From Thermoleophilia bacterium (lineage in GTDB: Bacteria; Actinomycetota; Thermoleophilia; RBG-16-64-13), in NCBI GenBank assembly GCA_016929985.1, contig JAFGIH010000734.1, forward strand, positions 1-5,153: DNA of 5,153 bases, read 5' to 3'. The notes below the pieces were generated by a model. It had not been told where the DNA came from, did not search any database, and worked only from the letters and a program-made list of their open reading frames with translations. Shown piece after piece: positions 1 through 4,622 of the stretch. The position numbers and the translations under genes are program-made. Position 1 is the stretch's first letter, and each line of letters begins with the position of its first letter.

Positions 1-1206
1 CTGGTTGCAGCCCGGCTTGCCCAGGCCCTGCATGGCCAGGCAGAGCACCTGTAGGCGGGCCGGCTCGTGAGAGTAGGGGCCCCGGATGGCTGGGCCACCG
101 TTACCGATGACCACGGTGGTGCGCTTGGAGGCCCACTCCTCGGCCAAGGCCTTGATGGTGCGGGCCGGCACGCCGGTGATGGGCGCGGCCCACTCCGGGC
201 TCTTGGGCACGCCATCCTCGCGGCCCATGACATAGTCCTCGAACTTGTCCACCCCGTAGGCGTGGGTCTCCAGGTATTCCTTGTCATAGGTGCCGTTCTG
301 GAACCAATAGTGGGCGATGGCCAGATAGAGAGCGGCGTCGGTGTTCGGCAAGACCGGGATCCACTTGTCGGCGTGCACCGCGTTCGCGTAATTGCAGTCA
401 GGAGCGATGTAGATCTGTTTGATGCCCAACTCGCTCCACCAGTAGGAGAGACGGCTGGGGAGCTGTCCCTGCCATCCCCAGGGGGTGGTCTCCTGGTCGC
501 AGCCCCAGAACAGCAGCAGTTCGGCGTTCTTGGAGATGTCCCAGAGGAGGTTGGTCTGCGGCACCTGCTGCCCCATGGGCTGCATGCCCCACACGTGCTT
601 GGCGCCCCAGGTCCACCCCTCCCAGCTGTCGGGGTTGCGCACCTGCAGGGTGTAACCGCCGAAGAGGCGCAGCAGCTTGCGTCCGCAGCCGTGCGGGCCG
701 TGCACCACCTTGGTCTCGCCGTGCTGGTCGGACTGCGAGTAGATAGCCGTCGGGCCGTACGTCTCTTTCACGCGCAGCATCTCGCCGACGACGATGTCGA
801 GGGCTTCTTCCCAGCTGATGCGCTCGTACTTACTGGTACCCCTGTTCTGCACGTTGCGGCCGCCGGGACCGGCGGAGCCGGGGGCCCCGTTCGGATCGAA
901 GTCCACCCGCTTCATGGGGTACTTGATACGGGCGGGTGAGTAGACGCGCTTCTTGTAGGCGATGCTGAGCGGCGGGATGAGGGTCTTCTCGCTGGGCTCG
1001 AAGGTCTGGCCGCGGGCGTGCATCACCCAGGGTTTGACCTCCTCTTTGGTGTACTGCTCGTAGTAGCGGACCGGACGTATGCGGAGCATCTTTCCGTCTT
1101 TCACGTCCACCATGCAGGCATTGGCGCCTGCACAGGTGCCGCACCAGCTGATGTCGCGGACGATGGTCCTTACGTCGCCTTTCGTCGCGTCCTTCTTGGC
1201 GTCCAT
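1..1206 (-). CDS. Molybdopterin oxidoreductase, large subunit, pyrogallol-phloroglucinol transhydroxylase-like (3' end cut by window edge)
   Basis: The reading frame is open from ATG at 1206 to base 1, giving 402 residues; AGGAAGGG (1221-1214) lies 7 bases upstream of the start. The protein belongs to the DMSO-reductase/molybdopterin family, whose members bind a bis-MGD molybdenum or tungsten cofactor. Seen: an N-terminal C22-x2-C25-x5-C31 cluster, an 'ERISWEEALD' segment (about 128-137), and NPDSWEGW (191-198). By recalled alignment to the large subunit of Pelobacter transhydroxylase, Ser194 matches the Mo-ligand Ser, and Asp193 and His162 match active-site residues. The spacing and the segments NPDSWEGW, ADKW (residues about 293-296) and YDKEYL (about 323-328) fit that subfamily better than formate dehydrogenases or nitrate reductases. 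There is no twin-arginine signal, so it is probably cytoplasmic. Odd: the usual fourth Cys of the Fe-S site is His63, in 'HARG'. An iron-sulfur small subunit, if present, would lie beyond base 1. The substrate is not known; gut catechol dehydroxylases and acetylene hydratase are relatives. Confidence 0.9.
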   Translation of the reverse strand, partial: MDAKKDATKGDVRTIVRDISWCGTCAGANACMVDVKDGKMLRIRPVRYYEQYTKEEVKPWVMHARGQTFEPSEKTLIPPLSIAYKKRVYSPARIKYPMKRVDFDPNGAPGSAGPGGRNVQNRGTSKYERISWEEALDIVVGEMLRVKETYGPTAIYSQSDQHGETKVVHGPHGCGRKLLRLFGGYTLQVRNPDSWEGWTWGAKHVWGMQPMGQQVPQTNLLWDISKNAELLLFWGCDQETTPWGWQGQLPSRLSYWWSELGIKQIYIAPDCNYANAVHADKWIPVLPNTDAALYLAIAHYWFQNGTYDKEYLETHAYGVDKFEDYVMGREDGVPKSPEWAAPITGVPARTIKALAEEWASKRTTVVIGNGGPAIRGPYSHEPARLQVLCLAMQGLGKPGCNQ

Positions 1207-1213
1207 ACTGGTT

Positions 1214-1221
1214 CCCTTCCT
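1214..1221 (-). promoter_or_regulatory. Ribosome binding site of the molybdoenzyme
   Basis: AGGAAGGG on the minus strand ends 7 bases before the ATG at 1206. This supports that start, since the conserved Cys cluster begins only 21 codons later. Confidence 0.7.
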
Positions 1222-1355
1222 GCGATCGCCGACTATCTCAGACGATATCAGGATGGAGCCCGACAAGCCAGCACAAAGTTGCGCCAGGCTGCACATGGTA
1301 CCGGTGGTTGAACGCTGGCGGAGCTGTCGAGCGCACGAGGTAGAATTGGAGGCGT

Positions 1356-2237
1356 ATGCGACTAGGCCGATATGTACCCTTCCTAACGCTGGCGTTTCTA
1401 GCCCTGATCTGGGGGTACTCGTGGGTACCCAGCAAGCTCGGCGTCGCCAACAGCAGCGCGTTCGTGTTCGCCGCGCTCCGCACCGTTCCCGCGGGTGTGG
1501 TTATGGTGGCACTGCTGCCGGTTCTGCGTCGCCCCTTCCCGCCCAAAGCGTGGAGACTCACCGCGGTCGTGGGGGTATTGCAGCTCTGCGGGTTCGCCGG
1601 CCTCACCTCGGCCGCCCTCGTAGTCGGAGGCGCGGGCCACACAGCCATGCTCGCCAACACCTGGCAGTTCTGGCTGCTGCTCATCGCGTGGATATTCCTG
1701 GGCGAGACGATACGGGGCGGACAGTGGGTGTCGGTGGCTCTGGGCCTGGTGGGACTGGTGCTGATCATCGAGCCGTGGGCGCTCCGTGGTGTGCTCTCCA
1801 GCCTCCTGGCGCTGGCGGGCGCACTGTGCTTCGCGGCGGGCGCGATCGTTGTGAAGGTGTTGAGACGGCGCCACAAGGTCGATCTGTTCTCGCTCAGCGC
1901 GTGGCAGACCCTATTCGGTTCCCTGCCCTTACTGGTCATCGCGCTGTTGGTGCCCGGCGACGGCATCGAGTGGAACGCTACGCTCATCTGGTCGATGGTC
2001 TATTGCGCCTTCATCAGCTCCGCGCTCGGGAACATGCTCTGGCTATTCATCCTCAACCGCATGCCGGCAAACATGGCCGGCATCGGCACCATCGGGACGC
2101 CGGTGGTGGGAGTGCTGGCGTCGTGGCTGCAACTCGGCGAGCAACTGAGTACCGCCGAGATCGCCGGCATGGTGTTGGTGGTGCTGGCGCTGGGGCTACT
2201 GGGGTTGTGGGGGCTGCGCGCCGCTAAGGGGCCGTAG
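1356..2237 (+). CDS. EamA/DMT-superfamily membrane transporter
   Basis: This is a 293-residue integral membrane protein of the drug/metabolite transporter superfamily, whose members usually export amino acids, small metabolites or drugs from the cytoplasm. It has about ten hydrophobic helices, roughly at 7-25, 35-56, 66-88, 93-113, 121-138, 145-167, 178-199, 207-228, 240-258 and 266-287. These form two five-helix EamA repeats; the fourth and ninth helices are each followed by the typical 'LGE' (115-117 and 260-262). A positive loop (RRRHK, 169-173) lies between helices 6 and 7. The length is normal and both repeats look complete. The start is fixed by an in-frame TAG at 1341; GGAGG (1348-1352) is only 3 bases from the ATG, which is tight and may lower translation. 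It is divergent from the molybdoenzyme gene, so a shared substrate is possible but unproven. The substrate cannot be read from the sequence. Confidence 0.95.
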   Translation: MRLGRYVPFLTLAFLALIWGYSWVPSKLGVANSSAFVFAALRTVPAGVVMVALLPVLRRPFPPKAWRLTAVVGVLQLCGFAGLTSAALVVGGAGHTAMLANTWQFWLLLIAWIFLGETIRGGQWVSVALGLVGLVLIIEPWALRGVLSSLLALAGALCFAAGAIVVKVLRRRHKVDLFSLSAWQTLFGSLPLLVIALLVPGDGIEWNATLIWSMVYCAFISSALGNMLWLFILNRMPANMAGIGTIGTPVVGVLASWLQLGEQLSTAEIAGMVLVVLALGLLGLWGLRAAKGP

Positions 2238-2280
2238 GGGGCGGGGTGCGGCGTGCCGTACCGGCTTGTCAGAGCGCCCC
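2238..2280. terminator. GC-rich hairpin region between converging genes
   Basis: The exporter (plus) and the hepT pseudogene (minus) converge 31 bases apart. GGGGCG (2238-2243) can pair with CGCCCC (2275-2280), and a short inner stem GCCG-TAC-CGGC is also possible. No T-tract follows on either strand, so a role as a bidirectional terminator is only suggested. Confidence 0.25.
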
Positions 2281-2561
2281 GTGTAGTTGCTCGATCAGCG
2301 CGGCACACTCGCCGCGCAGCAATGGAGCTTCGTTCTTCGCAATTGCCCAAACGGTAGCGTCGATGACGTTCGCATAGTCGTGGACGAGTTGATTGCGGAA
2401 ACCGACGATCATGCGAGCGTGGGAGATGCAGGCAGCCAAATCAGGCTCGAGCCTGAGAAGGCGATTGACCGCTTCGCCGATGATGGTGAACTCTCGCTCA
2501 CAGCGATCGCGTCACATGCCGCGACTACGTCAGAGAGATAGGCGAGCCTGTTACGCGGCAT
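2269..2561 (-). pseudogene. hepT: hepT HEPN-domain toxin, inactivated by internal deletion and frameshift
   Basis: HepT is the HEPN ribonuclease toxin of the MntA/HepT (type VII) system. The ATG at 2561 overlaps the end of mntA by 11 bases, the usual coupled arrangement. The first 20 codons (MPRNRLAYLSDVVAACDAIA) are a normal HepT N-terminus. The frame then goes wrong and stops after 50 codons. The rest of HepT continues in another minus-strand frame from about 2502 to a TGA at 2271-2269. It contains 'EREFTIIGEAVNRLL', and the catalytic/AMPylation motif R-x4-H-x-Y (RNQLVHDY, 2397-2374) is intact. Compared with the family (about 110 residues), some 20 residues are missing at the join. Total length is 3n+2, so the net loss is 1 modulo 3. 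The join lies beside GCGATCGC (2503-2510). I see no start codon that would restore the C-terminal part, so the toxin is probably dead. An assembly error could explain the frame, but not the missing residues. Confidence 0.85.
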
Positions 2562-2859
2562 AGAGGAGTTGCTTGGTCTGCTCGATGTCATCGGCGATGT
2601 ACGGGTTCTTGACCGCACCCACCATTACGAGGTCGACCTTCACGCCGAGTAATTCTTCCAGCTCGTCGAGCATGTCGAAATAGTCCTTGGCGAGCTCGTA
2701 GGGGTCACGAGGAGCGAACTCCGCGAGCAGGTCAACATCGCTCTCGTCGGGACGGAAGTCATCGCGCAGCACGGAGCCGAAGACGTCGAGCCGTACCACG
2801 CCATAGCGCGTACAAAGCTCGGCTATTGCCTGGCGGTTCTCTTCGAGAAACACGATCAT
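2551..2859 (-). CDS. mntA: MntA-type minimal nucleotidyltransferase antitoxin
   Basis: This is a 102-residue protein of the MNT/KNTase fold. Known members neutralise HepT by adding AMP to a tyrosine next to the toxin's R-x4-H-x-Y motif. Seen: G28-S29 with R32, then the metal-binding pair D41 and D43 in 'SDVDLL', and a third acidic residue D76 in 'KVDLV'. The C-terminus 'NPYIADDI...LLYAA' is typical of this subfamily. All catalytic residues are present and the length is normal. I chose ATG at 2859 because GGAGG lies 6 bases upstream; the frame is open to 2907, but the extra 16 residues do not look like the family. It is first in a two-gene unit with hepT, overlapping it by 11 bases. Since hepT is broken, this is an antitoxin without its own working partner here. 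Confidence 0.95.
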   Translation of the reverse strand: MIVFLEENRQAIAELCTRYGVVRLDVFGSVLRDDFRPDESDVDLLAEFAPRDPYELAKDYFDMLDELEELLGVKVDLVMVGAVKNPYIADDIEQTKQLLYAA

Positions 2860-3183
2860 GGCGGACCTCCACGACAATGCTACCGCAAAAATCCGCATGC
2901 TTTCCATTCGCGGCCAGAGCTCGCACTGACTTCGCTCTCAGTGGCAAGAAGTCACAGGTCTCTGAGTCTCCGGGCCCGGACGTCTCTGCGACCACTCGTC
3001 TGAGGGGACAAGGAACGACCGACGCTACAGATGATAATCCCCGCCAGTTCGAGCCGAAGCCCGGACGACGGGGAACAGTGAATGTAGTATACGGCGGCTG
3101 CTCCACGAGGATCAAAGCCAACTGGCCACGAAACTGGAGCCGTCGATGTCCGTCCTCATCTGCGTCGAGGTCACTATTCATGC
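2860..3183. other. Stretch without a recognisable gene
   Basis: Long open frames cross this stretch on both strands (plus 2826-3221, minus 2759-3181), but neither gives a protein I recognise, neither has a ribosome binding site, and both overlap real genes. It must hold the mntA promoter near its left end, but I find no convincing -35/-10 pair there. Small overlapping inverted repeats occur at 2924-2954. No tRNA, CRISPR or transposase pieces are visible. It may be decayed DNA between toxin-antitoxin loci. Confidence 0.5.
2866..2870 (-). promoter_or_regulatory. Ribosome binding site that sets the mntA start
   Basis: GGAGG on the minus strand (2870-2866) stands 6 bases before ATG 2859. It argues against the longer open frame that begins at 2907. 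Confidence 0.8.
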
Positions 3184-3212
3184 TTGCCGTTATTAACGCT
3201 ACGCGTTACTAT
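3184..3212 (+). promoter_or_regulatory. Promoter with embedded operator upstream of higA copy 2
   Basis: TTGCCG (3184-3189) and TACTAT (3207-3212) are 17 bases apart, a good sigma-70 layout. The inverted repeat TAACGC-TAC-GCGTTA (3194-3208, six perfect pairs) fills the spacer and reaches the -10 box, as expected for an autorepressing HigA operator. The -10 box is 5 bases from GTG 3218, so transcription should begin at or next to that codon. No Shine-Dalgarno precedes the GTG. Confidence 0.55.
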
Positions 3213-3217
3213 TCATC

Positions 3218-3250
3218 GTGATCGCATCGTTCAAAGACGGACATGAGGAC
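3218..3250 (+). pseudogene. Vestige of a higB toxin start fused in frame to higA
   Basis: The eleven codons from GTG 3218 read VIASFKDGHED. This closely resembles the N-terminus of many HigB/RelE-family toxins (MI-x-SF-x-D-x-G-x-ED as I recall the family). It sits exactly where higB should start: right after a promoter with operator and just before higA. The remaining 80 or so toxin codons are absent. The repeated GGACATG (3239-3245 and 3247-3253) marks the likely join. The assignment rests on a short match, so it is moderate. Confidence 0.55.
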
Positions 3251-3568
3251 ATGGAGCGACTGAAGCCGGTCACCCCGGGCGAACTGCTGCGTGACGAGTT
3301 CCTGGTGCCGCTGGGGATCACCAAGTACCGCCTGGCCAAGGAGATCGGCGTGCCGGCCCAGAGGATCGGCGACATCGTCGCGGGCAAGCGTGCCATCACG
3401 GCCGACACCGATCTGCGGCTCTGCAGGTTCTTCGGTCTATCGAAGGGCTATTGGCTTCGCGCCCAGGTGGCCTACGACACCGAGGTCGCCGAGGAGGCTC
3501 TCTCGGCCACGCTCGCCGCGATCACTCCGTGGGCGGAGACGCGGGCCGGGCAACAGCGAGGGGAGTAG
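3218..3568 (+). CDS. higA: HigA-family (XRE) antitoxin, copy 2, without a working toxin gene
   Basis: This is an antitoxin and DNA-binding autorepressor of the HigA group. The conserved entry 'LKPVTPGELLRDEF' is followed by a helix-turn-helix ('TKYRLAKEIGVPAQRIGDIVAGKR') and the family segment 'DLRLCRFFGLSKGYWLRAQ'. Two starts are possible. GTG 3218 gives 116 residues, including an 11-residue piece that looks like a higB start. ATG 3251 gives 105 residues, the usual HigA length, with only a weak GAGG two bases before it. The promoter layout favours GTG 3218; family length favours ATG 3251. No toxin gene precedes it, although HigB normally does. It runs tail to tail with the other higA, 30 bases away. 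The two HigA proteins differ through much of their length, so they look like separate lineages rather than a recent duplication. Confidence 0.9.
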   Translation: MIASFKDGHEDMERLKPVTPGELLRDEFLVPLGITKYRLAKEIGVPAQRIGDIVAGKRAITADTDLRLCRFFGLSKGYWLRAQVAYDTEVAEEALSATLAAITPWAETRAGQQRGE

Positions 3569-3571
3569 CGC

Positions 3572-3586
3572 AGCCGAGAGACGGCT
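3572..3586. terminator. Small hairpin between the two converging higA genes
   Basis: AGCCG-AGAGA-CGGCT is a perfect 5-bp stem with a 5-base loop, placed in the 30-base gap between the two convergent stop codons. It has no T-run on either side. The position suits a bidirectional terminator, but the stem is short. Confidence 0.3.
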
Positions 3587-3598
3587 CCCGTGGACAGG

Positions 3599-3913
3599 CT
3601 ACGCGACCCGCAGCGGCCTAATCCCCTCCACCTCGTCACCGATGGCCCGCTCTGCCACCCACAGGTCCACAGCACGTTGCGCGTTCAGCCAGAAGTCGGC
3701 ACTGTTACCGAAAAGGCGCGCAAGACGTAGCGCCATCTCGGGGCTGAGAGCCCGACGCTCCCGCAGCAGTTCATTGATGGTCTGCCGCGAGACACCCAGG
3801 GCCTGAGCAAGGCCGGCGACGGTGAGGCCGTAGTCGGGTATGAAGTCCTCGCGCAGCATCTCGCCCGGGTGGGTCGGGCGGACCGATCGCTTGGTGGTGT
3901 TTGGAACGCTCAC
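3599..3913 (-). CDS. higA: HigA-family (XRE) antitoxin, copy 1
   Basis: This 104-residue antitoxin is the partner of the HigB encoded just upstream; HigA proteins bind the toxin and repress their own promoter. Seen: 'RPTHPGEMLREDF' (12-24), a helix-turn-helix at about 31-53 ('TVAGLAQALGVSRQTINELLRER'), and 'LARLFGNSADFWLNAQ' (64-79). Length and motifs are complete. The start is GTG 3913: GAGGGG (3928-3923) lies 9 bases before it, it begins 13 bases after the higB stop, and no ATG in the open frame between 3913 and the conserved PGE region is available. The longer open frame to 3973 only overlaps higB. The toxin-first order is that of higBA operons. Confidence 0.95.
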   Translation of the reverse strand: MSVPNTTKRSVRPTHPGEMLREDFIPDYGLTVAGLAQALGVSRQTINELLRERRALSPEMALRLARLFGNSADFWLNAQRAVDLWVAERAIGDEVEGIRPLRVA

Positions 3914-3926
3914 ATCACACCGCCCC

Positions 3927-4208
3927 TCAGTGGTAGTCCGTGATCTCGACGTCATAGGCGTCGCCATCGACAAAGCAGAAGCAGACGCGCCACTGATCGT
4001 TCACAGAGATCGAGTGCTGCCCCAAGTGTTCGCCCCGCAAAGCATGGAGTCGATTCCCGCGCGGGGCTTGCAGGTCGCTGAGGCTCGTTGCCAGATCCAC
4101 GTACTCGAGCTTCCGGACGGCGCGCCTGACGATATCCGGCGGCAAACGGCGCGACTCTCCCGTTTCGTAGAGCGCCTGCGTGTGCTGGTCGGCGAACGTC
4201 TTGATCAT
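3927..4208 (-). CDS. higB: HigB/RelE-superfamily mRNA interferase toxin
   Basis: This is a 93-residue toxin of the HigB (GraT-like) branch of the RelE/ParE superfamily; known members cut mRNA on the ribosome. Seen: start 'MIKTF', the segment 'GNRLHALRGE' (51-60), then 'QHSISVNDQWRVCF' (64-77) with Arg74, and the family's C-terminal 'ITDYH' (89-93). Nothing is missing, so the toxin is probably active. ATG 4208 matches the usual family N-terminus. No Shine-Dalgarno precedes it, and a near-consensus -10 box ends only 4 bases upstream, which points to a leaderless transcript. It is followed 13 bases later by its antitoxin, higA. It is the only complete toxin gene in the window. Confidence 0.93.
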   Translation of the reverse strand: MIKTFADQHTQALYETGESRRLPPDIVRRAVRKLEYVDLATSLSDLQAPRGNRLHALRGEHLGQHSISVNDQWRVCFCFVDGDAYDVEITDYH

Positions 4209-4212
4209 GGCT

Positions 4213-4241
4213 ACTGTAATGTGTCACGTGACGATTGTCAA
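4213..4241 (-). promoter_or_regulatory. higBA promoter with palindromic operator, leaderless layout
   Basis: TTGACA (4241-4236, perfect -35) and TACAGT (4218-4213) are separated by exactly 17 bases. The spacer contains the perfect 10-bp palindrome GTCACGTGAC (4223-4232), a likely HigA site that would block RNA polymerase. Only AGCC lies between the -10 box and ATG 4208, so the transcript should begin at or within a base or two of the start codon. Confidence 0.7.
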
Positions 4242-4385
4242 CATCTCCCCGGGCTTGCGGGGGTCAGAGCATGATCACGGATAGCGACCATCCACACATC
4301 CGACTTAGGTTGGAGGATGGCGACGTTCTTTGAACGGGCACCCTGCGACGGCCCCATTCTCAGTCCCAAGCCCTGAGGTTCGACG
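4242..4385. other. Intergenic stretch between higBA and the small ORF
   Basis: I see no gene here. Two weak stem-loops are present: CCGAC-TTAG-GTTGG (4300-4313, one G-T pair) and CTCAG-N9-CTGAG (4359-4377), the latter 9 bases beyond the small ORF. Neither has a T-tract, so a terminator for the acyl-CoA synthetase unit is possible but weak. Confidence 0.3.
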
Positions 4386-4586
4386 TCACCGCCGAGCGCC
4401 CGTGCGCGGCTGCCCGCGCCAGTCGCGCCCGGTCTCGATCATCGCCTTGAGATTCTCCGCCTTGGCATCGTCGAGCACCGCCCCGTTGCGAAGGTAGAAG
4501 CCCCCGTCGAGAGGAGACTCCGCCCGCGCGGCCTGGCGCACGCACAGGTCGATCATGAGGGGGACGAAGGGCTCCGCCGCCTTCAC
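4386..4586 (-). CDS. Small unrecognised protein downstream of the acyl-CoA synthetase
   Basis: This is a 66-residue frame from GTG 4586; a later ATG at 4556 would give 56 residues. I do not recognise a family. Codon use is strongly GC-ending like its neighbours, which supports coding. The protein is mixed, with an N-terminal helix-like part, 'SPLDGGFYLRNGAVLDD' in the middle and a charged helix 'AKAENLKAMIETGRDWRG' near the end; it has no signal peptide or membrane segment. Neither start has a good ribosome binding site. It lies 36 bases beyond the UGA of the acyl-CoA synthetase fragment and in the same frame, with no other stop between. It could therefore be a separate coupled gene, or a C-terminal extension cut off by a nonsense change. 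Confidence 0.5.
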   Translation of the reverse strand: MKAAEPFVPLMIDLCVRQAARAESPLDGGFYLRNGAVLDDAKAENLKAMIETGRDWRGQPRTGARR

Positions 4587-4622
4587 TATATTGTCCGGCT
4601 GGTCCGCCGGCCCCGTCCTCTC

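Noticed and set aside
67..939. 290-codon plus-strand open frame
   Set aside because: It is the antisense shadow of the molybdoenzyme, whose cofactor-site motifs are clear on the minus strand.
1308..1346. TTGAAC and TAGAAT as an exporter promoter
   Set aside because: The spacing is 27 bases, too long for sigma-70.
1079..2227. 382-codon plus-strand open frame
   Set aside because: Arg/Gly/His-rich shadow of the EamA exporter in another frame; the exporter has the hydrophobic helices and family motifs.
1222..2510. GCGATCGC octamers (1222-1229 and 2503-2510) as a HIP1-type repeat
   Set aside because: Two copies in 5 kb of GC-rich DNA are not enough, and nothing else suggests a cyanobacterium. 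The second is kept only as a landmark of the hepT join.
3047..3083. TTCGA-containing segment resembling a tRNA T-loop
   Set aside because: The flanking bases do not form the 5-bp T stem and no acceptor or anticodon arm is present.
2759..3181. 140-codon minus-strand open frame
   Set aside because: It overlaps mntA in another frame, has no ribosome binding site and no recognisable protein features.
2826..3221. 131-codon plus-strand open frame
   Set aside because: It runs antisense over the mntA start, has no ribosome binding site, and its composition is rich in Arg and Ser as in shadow frames.
4582..4588. TATAGT as a -10 box for the small ORF
   Set aside because: No -35 element exists at a suitable distance, and the box would overlap the GTG start.
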